A DNA stretch of 64,000 nucleotides from Perilla frutescens (Eukaryota > Streptophyta > Magnoliopsida > Lamiales > Lamiaceae). The notes beneath the pieces are model-generated. The model saw only the letters and a program-made list of their open reading frames with translations. It was not told the origin of the DNA and made no database searches. The translations under genes were made by a program, and so were the position numbers. How positions within the stretch are numbered: the stretch's first letter is position 1; each line of letters begins with the position of its first letter. The stretch is from NCBI GenBank assembly GCA_026008535.1, contig BRKX01000004.1:37452501-37516500 (forward strand). The letters are read 5' to 3'. Positions 49,201 through 60,600 of the stretch are shown one piece after another.

Positions 49201-50760
49201 ATGTTGCCTTCCACCGTCGACGGCCGGAATAATTCCGGCCAACCTTCACCGTCTGATCACTCCTCACGAGTGTTGGACAAAAATTTCCCTAATAATTCCT
49301 TACGAGTATTAGGAAAAGCCACCATGTCAGTTGATATTTCAAAAAACCCCAATTCTATGAAAAACCCTAATTTTGCGAATCACGTCTCGTCGGGATCGGC
49401 TACTATGCATGGTAAATCATATTCATCGGCGGTGGCTAATTCTTCTTCTGATAAATTCCCAGATGTGTTCATGACATCTCTCTCAAGAATTCAGCCAATC
49501 AAAAGAGGTGATTTTTCGTCTATCTCCATTCCGGATGATTTGTATCAATCTCAATTAGGATTGTTTCAATTTTTGTTAATTGGGAGATTGATCATGATCA
49601 AGGGAGAACGTCCACTTTCTACCATCATGTTGAAAGAGAAATTGCAGAAGCTATGGACGCCGAAGGGTGATTGGAGTCTTATTTCTTTGGGTAAGGGTTA
49701 TTTTACGTTAAAATTTACGTGTGCGGAGGATCAACACAAGGTCCATCAATTTCAGTCATGGAATTTAGAGCCTGGTTTTCTATGAATTAGGGATTGGGTC
49801 CCTGATTTTACGCCATATAAGCTTAAGTCTACTTTCGCTCAAATATGGGTTCGTATGTATAATCTCCTTATCGAATATTGGCATCCAGAAGTTCTTGTTG
49901 GAATAGTGAGGTCGGTTGGAAATCCTTTGAAGATTGATGGAAACTCGATGCATGGGAATGTTGGACACTATGCGCGGGTTTTAATTGAAGTTGACATGTC
50001 TCAAATTTTGCAAGCTTCAGTCATGATCGATCGAGGGGAGGCGTCTTTCTATGTTGATCTTCATTATGAGAATTTGCCTCTCTTTTGCAGTGATTGTCAG
50101 ATGGTTGGTCATGCTTTGAATAAGTGTAGGCGATCGGGGGGTAAATCTGGAGATGATAAGACTGGAGCAGAAAAACCGAGAGAAGATTCACATTTTAGAC
50201 GCGATGAAGTTGGGAAGAAATCGACTGGATCTACAAAAGAGTGGGTGGCGAAGTCTTTTGGTGTTCCTGCGGATAATGACAGGAATGATATTCCTGTCTC
50301 AAATCCATTTGATGTTTTGATGCAAATCACTCAGCCGGCAGATTACGTTGCTGGAGATGAGTTGGCTGCGGCAAGGGCTGAGAAGGAACGATTGGTCCAA
50401 GATCAGGTGTCTTCTGATGTTAGTCATGTAATCTCTGACCGAGAAGATACTGAGTTTGTTGGTAATTTAGAGAAGAGTATTGAGGTTATGGATCAATCGG
50501 TGGCAGATTCTGTGGAGGAGCAACTGATTGGTGGAGCTAGTGAGGATCAACAAGTTCGTAATGAACATGCTTTAAGTGTTCATAGTGCAGCTGAAATTTT
50601 AGATAAAGTAGATGATTTATTGGTCGATGGTGTTCATAAAACTCCAGCGCCTTCTAAGCGTACTTATGCTAGACGGATAATTCCTCCAGTTGAAGAATTG
50701 CAGAGATCGGGTAGATTAAATTCTAAATCTGATAAAAATGTTGAGATTTTGGCGCCATGA
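49201..50760 (+). pseudogene. LINE-D ORF1 (DUF4283-like and CCHC), one in-frame stop
   Basis: The 520-codon frame encodes the LINE's RNA-binding protein. Residues about 100-270 resemble the DUF4283 domain of plant LINE ORF1 (YFTLKFTCAEDQHKV, WNLEPGFL, then IRDWVPDFTPYKLKS). A CCHC knuckle CSDCQMVGHALNKC lies near residue 298. The C-terminal third is acidic and low in complexity. A TGA at 49783-49785 interrupts the DUF4283-like part; the frame is otherwise open. The first ATG is only 65 bases from the LINE 5' end. Confidence 0.9.
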
Positions 50761-50874
50761 GGTTAATGATCCTATCTCTCGTGCTTTGAAGAATATGGAA
50801 AAAGTAGCGAGTTTGAAAAAAGATGGTGCTAACACAAGTGAGGAGACTCGCTTGTGTGATTCGACTCAATCTTG

Positions 50875-53800
50875 ATGAATGTTATTACGTGGAATATTTG
50901 CGGGATAGGTACGGAGGTGTCCCAGAATATTTTGCGTAATCATATTCAGGTTTTTAAACCTGAAGTTGTCGGAATAATTGAGCCTCGAGCTAAATTTAAT
51001 AAGATTACTCGTAATTATTGGAAATCGATGAACTTGGTACCGATTTTCCAAAATGATAGAGGCCGTCGGTGTTCTAATATTTGGGTGTTTGTTGGTTTAA
51101 ATGTGGATGCTGAAGTTCTCTTTTCTTCGGATCAATGCGTGTTGGTTAAAATTATTTTAAGAAGCTTTTGTTGTGTTGTGGCGATTGTGCATTGTGCATC
51201 TTTGTACATGCAAAGGCGTAGATTATGGAATGAGTTGAGTACTCTTTCTGGCAATTTCTTAATCTTGGGAGATTTTAATGCTATTCGTGGAGCACATGAA
51301 AGACGGGGAAAATCTAAGCCGTCTCTTCAATCTTGTATGGATTTCAATGATTTCATTGGAGAATTAGAAGTGATGGAGGTTGAGAGTAATGGTTTATTTT
51401 TTTCTTGGTCGAGTAGACGTAAATTTTCGAACCTTACCGAGAGCAAAATTGATCGTGCATTTATATTGGAGGAATTTCAAAATGGTTGGGATTCAATTTC
51501 GGCGACGTTACTTCCTAGGTTGTGTTCGGATCACTCGCCTCTTGTGGTTGTGTGTAAAAACAATTCTCAATCTGGTCCAAGGCCGTTTAGATTTTGGAAC
51601 ATGTGGACAGGATATGAAGACTTTCTTCATTTAATTCGAGAATCTTGGAAGCTTGACATTGAGTCTCGTAGTTCTATTCGGCGAGTGATGCTTAAGTTGA
51701 AGAGACTTAAAGTTGCACTCAAGAAGTGGAATGCCGAGGTTTTTAGCAATTTCAATTCCAAGATTGAGCTTCTTCAGGCTAAATTGGGAGACATGCAAGA
51801 AGAAATTTTCGTGCATGGTTATTCTGACGATCGTTTGGAGGAGGAAATTTCTCTACAAGCTGATATTAATGGCCTACTTCTTGTCAAGTCATCTCACATG
51901 CAGCAAAAGAGTAGGATTTATTGGTTAAACGATGGAAAGCGGAATACAAAATTTTTTCACGATGCTTTGAGGAGACGTCGTGCTAAGGTTTCGATTGAGG
52001 CTTTATCTATTGACGGGGAAATTATTCATGATGCTGATCGTATTTCTTACTAAAGTTCTTGCTAACCGTCTTAATGCCGTGGCGTCCATGATGGTTTCTC
52101 ATAATCAATATGGATTTATTCAAGGAAGACAAATCCATGACGCAATTGTTTTAGCTTCGGAGGGTGTGAATGCTTTGAATCGAACTCATGTGGGTCGAAA
52201 CATGACATTAAAACTGGATATCACAAAAGCTTTTGATACTATGGATTGGTCATTTCTTATATGGGTGTTGAAGAGGTTTGGATTTCCTATAAAATTTTGT
52301 GATTGGATTAGATCGATTCTCTCCTCTGCCCGTCTTTCGATCCTTGTGAATGGATCTCTTAAAGGTTATTTCTCTTGTAGCCGTGGTGTTCGCCAAGGAG
52401 ATCCACTTTCACCTCTTCTCTTTGGAATTACCGAAGAATTACTCCATTATATTCTTGCAAATGCAGTTTCAAATAGACGTTTGATCGCAATGTCATATGC
52501 TCGGGGGGTTCAGTTTCTGACTCATATTCTCTATGTTGATGATGTGTTTTTATTTTACTATGCTACTCGAACAAATGTTCGGGTAATTCAGCAAATTTTG
52601 GAATTATATTCTCAAGTGTCGGGACAGATTTGCAGTCGGATCAAATCGAGGGTGTTCTATAGTGTTTGTGTGAGACCGAGAGTGAAAAAGTTACTCGCGG
52701 CTAAGCTGGGATTTAACGTGGGATCATTTCCAACAGATTATCTTGGTGTTCCAATTTTCGGAGGTATTCGAAAGGTGCTGCATATGAGGAGGTTGGCTGA
52801 TAAAATTTTGTCCAAATTTGATAGGTGGAATGGACATGTTCTTTCTATGGCTAGTCGGTTATGCCTTCTTAAATCTGTTGTTGTGAGTTCTGTTATACAC
52901 TCTATGATGGTTTATGAATGGCCGGTTTCTTTGGTTCAAAAGTTAGATACGGCAATGAGGAATTTTTTATGGAAGGGTGATGTGAATGTTCGTTCATATT
53001 CGTCAGTCAGCTGGGCCCGTACGTGTGCGCTGACTGAGGAGGGAGGGCTTGGTTTATCTTCATTTAAAGATCTCAATAGAGGACTTCTAATGAAGCTTGC
53101 TTGGAATTTTATTATTTCTGATTCTTCAGTTTTTCAAATTACGCGCTCTCGGTTTTTTTCTTCCTCTTGCATGACTAAGCGTGTATCCTACTCTTCCATT
53201 TGGCCTGGAGTACGAAAACATGCTAATTCTCTTTTGCATGAATCGGTGTGTATTGTGGGGAATGGATCAACTATTGATTTTTGGCACGATGATTGGTTGG
53301 GCTATATTATTGTTGATAAACTTCGTATTCCAGCTGCGGAGCACATGAAATTTAATGATAAGGTTGGGGACTTTTTAATTGATGGAGTTTGGAGAGTCAC
53401 GACATCTTTTATTTCAGCATATCCGGACATTTGGATGGATATCCGTAGAATTCCGATTGTCCCAGGTAAAGACGAACGTCTTTGGTCGAAGTCTCTGCAT
53501 GGGGACGTTTCAGCTAAATTAGCACGTCTCCATACCCGGGTTCGGTTTCCTATGGTTAAATGGAGTACGTGGATATGGAATTCTTTGATCCATGTCCGCC
53601 GTTCCCTTGTCATTTGGAGGTTGATTCTTTCTCGGCTCCCTACCATGGATAAGCTGCATGCATTTGTTGGTCCATCTATTTGTGTTATGTGCCGAGGTTC
53701 TACTGAAATGATGGATCATTTATTTTGGGATTGTTCGTTGGCGCGGTTGGTGTGGAGTTGGGTGTTTAGTATGTTTCATATTCAGGAGGTGGATGCGGCT

Positions 53801-54531
53801 TCATTTCATCAAGCTTTCATTCACTTTATGAAATTTTCTTTTAGCTCACAAGTTTTGGTCTTATGGAAGGTGGTGATCATAACGGTGGTTTGGGCTCTTT
53901 GGACTTTTCGAAATAAAGCAATTTATGATGAGTTGGTGCCTACTCCTTTGATTCTGATAAATGTCGTTCGGGTTGCTCTTCGTGAAGTAGAATATATGGT
54001 GGGCAAGAAAGGGTACATGAAAAATGAGGTTGATGATCTAATTATTTTGAAGGCCCTAGAAATTAAGCCACGTCCGCCTCCTTTGAAATCGGTTATCTCA
54101 GTTTGTTGGATGTCTCCTCCACCGGGTTAGGTTGATCGGACGGATCTGTTTGTGGGTGTTTTCATACAGATGAAGGGATTGGTTTTGCTTTCTTGGCTGA
54201 GGCGCTGACAGTTTTGGTTGCCTTGGATTGGGCTAGAAGACTGTCTCTGGACTTTATTTGGCTAGAGGCAGACTCCGTTTATGTGGTTTCTCTCCTTAAG
54301 GCTCGAAGTTTGCAGGTTCCTTGGGTCATCAAGGCCCGTTGGCGTGTGGCTATGGACTTTATTGATAGTATTCATTTTTGTGTTTCACATGTTTATAGGG
54401 AAGGGAATAGGGTTGTCGATATTTTATCTTCCCCTATTCTCTCCCCCAGTTTTTGGACTTATGGCATTCCTTGTATCACTAACGCTGTTTTAGAGGATAT
54501 TCATTCTCGTGGATTCTTTCGTTTTGTGTAG
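50875..54531 (+). pseudogene. LINE-D ORF2: endonuclease, RT, zf-RVT, RNase H, with deletions
   Basis: The start ATG gives MNVITWNICGIG, the proper N-terminus of an APE-type endonuclease; IIEPRAKF, LILGDFNAI and CSDHSPL follow. The frame breaks at about 52052, where some 400 bp present in copy A (27378-27779) are missing, removing the first part of RT. RT then continues with QYGFIQGRQIHDAIVL, LKLDITKAFDTMDW, GVRQGDPLSP and YVDDVFLFY. zf-RVT reads CVMCRGSTEMMDHLFWDC. A second deletion of about 75 bp at 54129 removes the NTDG segment of RNase H; LEADSVYVV and HVYREGNRV remain. Confidence 0.93.
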
Positions 54532-54546
54532 AGGAGTACTCTTTTT

Positions 54547-54588
54547 CCCATATGGTTTTTCCTACACTGGTGGGGTTTTCCATATGGG
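54547..54588 (+). other. LINE-D 3' UTR hairpin
   Basis: CCCATATGG (54547-54555) and CCATATGGG (54580-54588) are perfectly complementary 9-base arms. The same pair is at 38790-38798 and 38819-38827 in copy B. Confidence 0.65.
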
Positions 54589-54673
54589 TTTTAATGAGGC
54601 TCCAGTTCCATGAGTTATCGGCATGTGATATCTGGGACTTTTAGGATTTTTTTGATTTATAAAATTTATTTAT

Positions 54674-57600
54674 AACTCAAATATCTACCCTATAAAAAAT
54701 ACAAATGGAAGAAACTCATTTTGAGTCAAGCTCTAGGTGATTATCAAGTTGATTTCCACAACCGTCGCCTCTTATGTATGGATCGGGGTGAACGTCTGGT
54801 TTTTTATTGAGTCCAGCATTTTTGAACACTAGAGTCAATTATCTACCCTACAAAAATTTCAAACGGAAGAAACCCCTTTTGAGTCAACCTCTAGGTGATT
54901 ATAAAGTTGATTTCCACAACCGTCGCCTCTTATGTAGGGATCGGGGTGAACGTCGGGTTTTTCATTTAGTCCAGCATTTTTCAACACTTGAGTCAATTAT
55001 GAATCAAACCATATGACTATATATACCTAATCCATCCACTTTTGAAATAATCAATTTTTCATGCCCGCCCAAAGGGGTACCCCCTTTGGCCGGTGGCCAG
55101 ATTTGGCCCCGTTTTCTTGCAACCGTCAGTAAAACGACTATAACTCTCTCCACATGTAAGCTTTACCTGTGATACTTGTTGCATTGGATTCCTAACTCAA
55201 ATATCTACCCTAAAAAAAGTTCAAACGGAAGTAACCCCTTTTGAGTAAACCTCTAGGTGATTATCAAGTTAATTTCCACAAACGTCGCGTCTTATGTAGG
55301 GATCGAGGTGAACTTCGGGTTTTTCATTAAGTCCAGCATTTTTGAACACTAGAGTAAATTATGAATCAAACCATATGAATATATATGCCTAATCCGTACA
55401 CTTTTGAAAAAATCAAATTTTCAAGCCTGCCCAAAGGGGTACCCTTTTGGCCGGTGGCCAGATTTGGCCCCGTTTTCTGGCAGCCGTCAGTAAAACGGCT
55501 ATAACTCTCTCCATAGGTAAGCTTTACCTGTGATTCTTCTTGCGATGGATTCTTAACTCAAATATCTACCCTAAAAAAAGGTCAAATGGAAGAAACTCTT
55601 TTTTAGTCAAGCTCTAGGTGATTATCAAGTTGATTTCCACAACCTCTTATGTGGGGATCGGGGTGAACGTCTGTTTTTTCATTAAGTCCAGGATTTTCCA
55701 ACACTAGAGTCAATTATGAATCAAGCCATATGACTATATATGCAAGAACCATCCACTTTTGAAAAAATCAATTTTCAAGCCCACCCAAAGGAGTACCCCT
55801 TTGGCCGGTGGCCAAATTTGACCCCGTTTTCTGGCAGCCGTGAGTAAAACGGCTATAACTCTCTCCACAGGTAAGCTTTACCCTTGATTCTTGTTGCTTT
55901 GGATTCCTAACTCATATATATACCCTATAAAAAGTTCAAACAGAGGAAACCCCCTTTGAGTCAAGCTCTAAGTGATTATCAAGTTGATTTCGATAACCGT
56001 CGCCTCTTATGTAGGGATCAGGGTGAACGTCTGTTTTTTCATTGAGTCCGGCATTTTTCAACTCTAGAGTCAATTATGAATCAAACCATATGACTATATG
56101 TGCCTTTTCCGTCCACTTTTAAAAAAATTAAATTTTCATGCCCGCTCAAAGGAGGTACTTTTTTGGCAGGTGGCCAGATTTGGCCCCGTCTTTTGGCAGC
56201 TGTCAGTAAAACGGCTATAACTCTCTCCATAGGTAAGATTTACCCATGATTCTTCTTGCGTTTGATTCCTAACTCAAATATCTACCCTACAAAATGTTCA
56301 AACAGAAGAAACCCCTTTGGAGTCAACCTCTAGGTGATTATCAAGTTGATTTCCACAACCGTCACCTCTTATGTAGGGATCGGGGTAAACTTCTATTTTT
56401 TCATTGAGTCCGGCATTTTTAAATACTAGAGTCAATTATAAATCAAATCATATGACTATATGTGCCTAATCCATGCGCTTTTTAAAATATCAAATTTTCA
56501 AGTCCGCCCAAAGGGGGTATCCCTTTGGCTGGTGGCAAGATTTGGCTCCGTTTTCTGGCACCCGTAAGTAAAACAGCTATAAATCTCTCCACAGGTAAGA
56601 TTAACCCGTGATTGTTGTTGTGTTGGATTCCTAACTGAAATATCTACCATAAAAAAAATACAAATTGAAGAAACTCATTTTGAGTCAAGATCTAGGTGAT
56701 TATCAAGTTGATTTCCACAACCGTCACCTCTTAAGTAGGGATCGAGGTGAACGTCTGGTTTTTCATTGTGTCCAGCATTTATGAACGCTAGAGTCAATTA
56801 TGAATCAAACCATATGACTATATATGCCTAATCCGTCCACTTTTGAAAAAATCAAATTTTTAATCCCGCCCAAAGGAGTACCCCTTTGGCCGGTGTCCAG
56901 ATTTGGCCCCCTTTTCTGGCAGCAATCAGTAAAACGGCTATAACTCTCTCCACAAGTAAGCTTTACCCGTGATTCTTTTTGCGTTGGATTTCTAACTCAA
57001 ATATCTAGCCTACAAAAAGTTAAAACAGAAGAAACCCCTTTTGATTCAACCTCTAGGTGATTATCAAGTTGATTTCCACAACCGTCACCTCCTATGTAGG
57101 GATCGGGGTGAACGTCGGGTTTTTCATTAAGTCCTGCATTTTTGAACACTAGAGTCAATTATGAATCAAACCATATGACTATATATGCCTAATCCGTCCA
57201 CTTTTGAAAAAATCAAATTTTCAAGCCCGCCCAAAGGGTACCCCTTTGGCCGGTGGCCTGATTTGGCCCTGTTTTCTTGTAGCCGTCAGTAAAATGGCTA
57301 TAACTCTCTCCACAGATAAGCTTTACCCGTTATTCTTATTGCGTTAGATTCCTAACTCAAATATCTACTGTACAAAAAATACAAATGGAAGAAACTCATT
57401 TTGAGTGAAGCTGTAGGTGATTATTAAGTTGATTTCCACAACCGTCGCCTCTTATGTAGGGATCAGGGTGAACGTCTGGTTTTTCATTGAGTCCAGCATT
57501 TTTGAACACTAGAGTCAATTATGAATCAAACCATATGACTATATATGCCTAATCTATCAATGTTTGAAAAAATCAAATTTTCAAGCCCGCCCAAAGGGGT

Positions 57601-60600
57601 ACACCCTTTGGCCGGTGGCCAGATTTGGCCCCGTTTTCTTGCAGTCGTCAGTAAAATGACTATAACTCTCTCCACAGGTAAGCTTTACCCGTGATTGTTG
57701 TTGCGTTGGATTCCTAACTCAAATATCTAACCTACAAAAATTTCAAATGGAAGAAACCCTTTTTGAGTCAACCTCTATGTGATTATCAAGTTAACTTCCA
57801 CAAACGTCGCGTTTTATGTAGGGATCGGGGTGAACTTCAGGTTTTTCATTTTTATCGCGTTGGATTACTAACTCAAATATATACCCTAAACAAAGTTCAA
57901 ATGGAAGAAACCCCTTTTGAGTCAACCTTTAGGTGATTATCAAGTTGATTTCCACTACTGTCGCCTCTTATGTAGGGATCGGGGTGAACGTCTATTTTTT
58001 AATTGAGTCAGCATTTTTCAACACTAGAGTCAATTATGAATAAAAAGATATGACTATATGTGCCTCATCCATCCACTTTTTAAAAATTCAAATTTTCAAT
58101 CCCGCCCAAAGGAGGTACCCCTTTGTCCGGTGGCCAGATTTGGCCCCGTTTTCTGGCAGCCGTCAGTAAAACGGCTATAACTCTCTCCACAGGTAAGCTT
58201 TACCTGTGATTCTTATTGCGTTAGATTTCTACCTCAAATATCTACCCTACAAAAAGTTCAAACAGAAGAAACCCCTTTTGAGTCAACCTCTAGGTGATTA
58301 TCAAGTTGATTTCCACAACCGTGACCTCCTATGTAGGGATCGGAGTAAACGTCGGGTTTTTCATTGAGTCCTGCATTTTTGAACACTAGAGTCAATTATG
58401 AATCAAACCATATGACTATATATGCCTAATCCGTCCACTTTTGAAAAAATCAAATTTTCAAGCCCGCCCAAAGGGGTACCCCTTTGGCCGGTGGCCTGAT
58501 TTGGCCCTGTTTTCTTGTAGCCGTCAGTAAAATGGCTATAACTCTCTCCACAGGTAAGCTTTACCTGTGATTCTTGTTGCGATGGATTCCTAACTCAAAT
58601 ATATACTGTACAAAAAATACAAATGGAAGAAACTCATTTTGAGTAAAGCTGTAGGTGATCATCAAGTTGATTTCCACAACCGTCGCCTCTTATGTAGGGA
58701 TCGGGGTGAACGTCTGGTTTTTCATTGAGTCCAACATTTTTGAAAACTAGAGTCAATTATGAATCAAACCATATGACTATATATGCCTAATCCGTCAATG
58801 TTTGAAAAAATCAAATTTTCAAGTCCGCCCAAAGGGGTACCCCATTTGGCCGGTGGCCAAATTTGGCCCCGTTTTGTTGCAGCCGTCACTAAAACGACTA
58901 TAACTCTCTCCACAGGTAAGCTTTACCCGTGATTCTTGTTGCGTTGGATTCCTAACTCAAACATCTACCCTACAAAAAGTTCAAACGGAAGTAACCCCTT
59001 TTGAGTCAACCTTTAGGTGATTATCAAGTTAATTTCCACAAACGTCGCGTCTTATGTAGGGATCGAGGTGAACTTCGGGTTTTTCATTGAGTCCAGCATT
59101 TTTGAACACTAGAGTAAATTATGAATCAAACCATATGAATATATTTTCCTAATCCGTACACTTTTGAAAAAATCAAATTTTCAAGCTCGCCCAAAGGGGT
59201 ACCCTTTTGGCCGGTCGCCAGATTTGGCCCCGTTTTGTGGCAGCCGTCAGTAAAACGGCTATAACTCTCTCCACAGGTAAGCTTTACCTGTGATTCTTGT
59301 TGCGATGGATTCCTAACTCAAATATCTACCGTACAAAAAATACAAATGGAAGAAACCCCTTTAGAGTCAAGCTCTAGGTGATTATCAAGTTGATTTCAAC
59401 AACCGTTGTCTCTTATGTATGGATCGGGGTGAACGTCTGGTTTTTCATTGAGTCCAGCATTTTTGAACACTAGAGTCAATTATGAATCAAACCATATGAC
59501 TGTATATGCCTAATCCATTAAGTTTTGAAAAAATCAAATTTTCAAGCCCGCGCAAAGGGGTACCCCCTTTGTTCGGTGGCCAGATTTGGCCCCATTTTCT
59601 TGCAGCCATCAGTAAAACGACTATAACTCTCTCCACATGTAAGCTTTACCTGTGATTTTTGTTGTGTTGGATTCTTAACTCAAATATCTACCCTACAAAA
59701 AGTACAAATGGAGGAACCCCTTTTGAGTCAACCTCTAGGTGATTATCAAGTTGATTTCCACAACCGTAACCTCTAATGTAGGGATCGGGGTGAACTTCGG
59801 GTTTTTCATAGAGTACAGGATTTTTGAACACTAGAGTTATAGTCAGTAAAACGACTATAACTCTCTCCACAGGAAAGTTTTACCCGTCATTTTTATCGCG
59901 TTGGATTACTAACTCAAATATATCCCCTAAACAAAGTTCAAATGGAAGAAACCCCTTTTAAGTCAAGCATTAGGTGATTATCAAGTTTATTTCCACAACC
60001 GTCGCCTCTTATGTAGGGATCAGGGTGAACGTCTGTTTTTTCATTGAGTCAGCATTTTTCAACACTAGAGTCAATTATGAATCAAACGATATGATTATAT
60101 GTGCCTAATCCATCCACTTTTGAAAAATTCAAATTTTCAAGCCCGCCCAAAGCGGGTACCCCTTTGTCCGGTCGCCAGATTTGGCCCCATTTTCTTGCAG
60201 CCGTTAGTAAAACGGCTATAACTCTCTCCACAGGTAAGCTTTACCTGTGATTCCTGTTGCGTTAGATTCATAACTCAAATATCTACTTAACAAAAAGTTC
60301 AAACGGAAGAAACACCTTTTGAGTCAATCTCTAGGTGATTATCAAGTTGATTTCCACGAACGTCGCCTCTTATGAAGGGATTGGGGTGAACTTCAGGTTT
60401 TTCATTGAGTCCAACATTTTTGAACACTAGAGTCAATTATTAATCAAACCATATGACTATTTATACCTAATCAATCTACTTTTGAAAAAATTAAATTTTC
60501 AAGCCCGCCCAAAGGGTAACCCTTTGGCCGGCGGCAAGATTTGGCCCCGTTTTCTGGCAACCGTCAGTGAAACGGCTATAACTCTCTCCACAGGTAAGCT

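Larger units (their letters stand above)
49137..54673 (+). mobile_element. LINE copy D, the only copy with the 5' end and ORF1
   Basis: About 5.5 kb holds a short CT-rich 5' UTR (49137-49200), ORF1, a spacer of about 114 bp, ORF2 and a 3' UTR ending ataaaatttatttat. Satellite sequence aactcaaatat…ctaccct is present on both sides (49112-49136 and 54674-54691), the duplication expected from target-primed insertion. ORF1 has one stop and ORF2 has two deletions, so the copy cannot move by itself. Confidence 0.95.

Noticed and set aside
52056..52570. YVDD in copy D as a sign of a copia RT
   Set aside because: The surrounding motifs (FIQGRQIHDAIVL, GVRQGDPLSP) and zf-RVT are LINE-specific; the other copies have YADD, so this is a single substitution.
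26292..54673. Ordinary host genes for the reverse transcriptase and RNase H frames
   Set aside because: Domain order, stops, shared 3' ends and repeated copies show LINE ORFs, not host genes.
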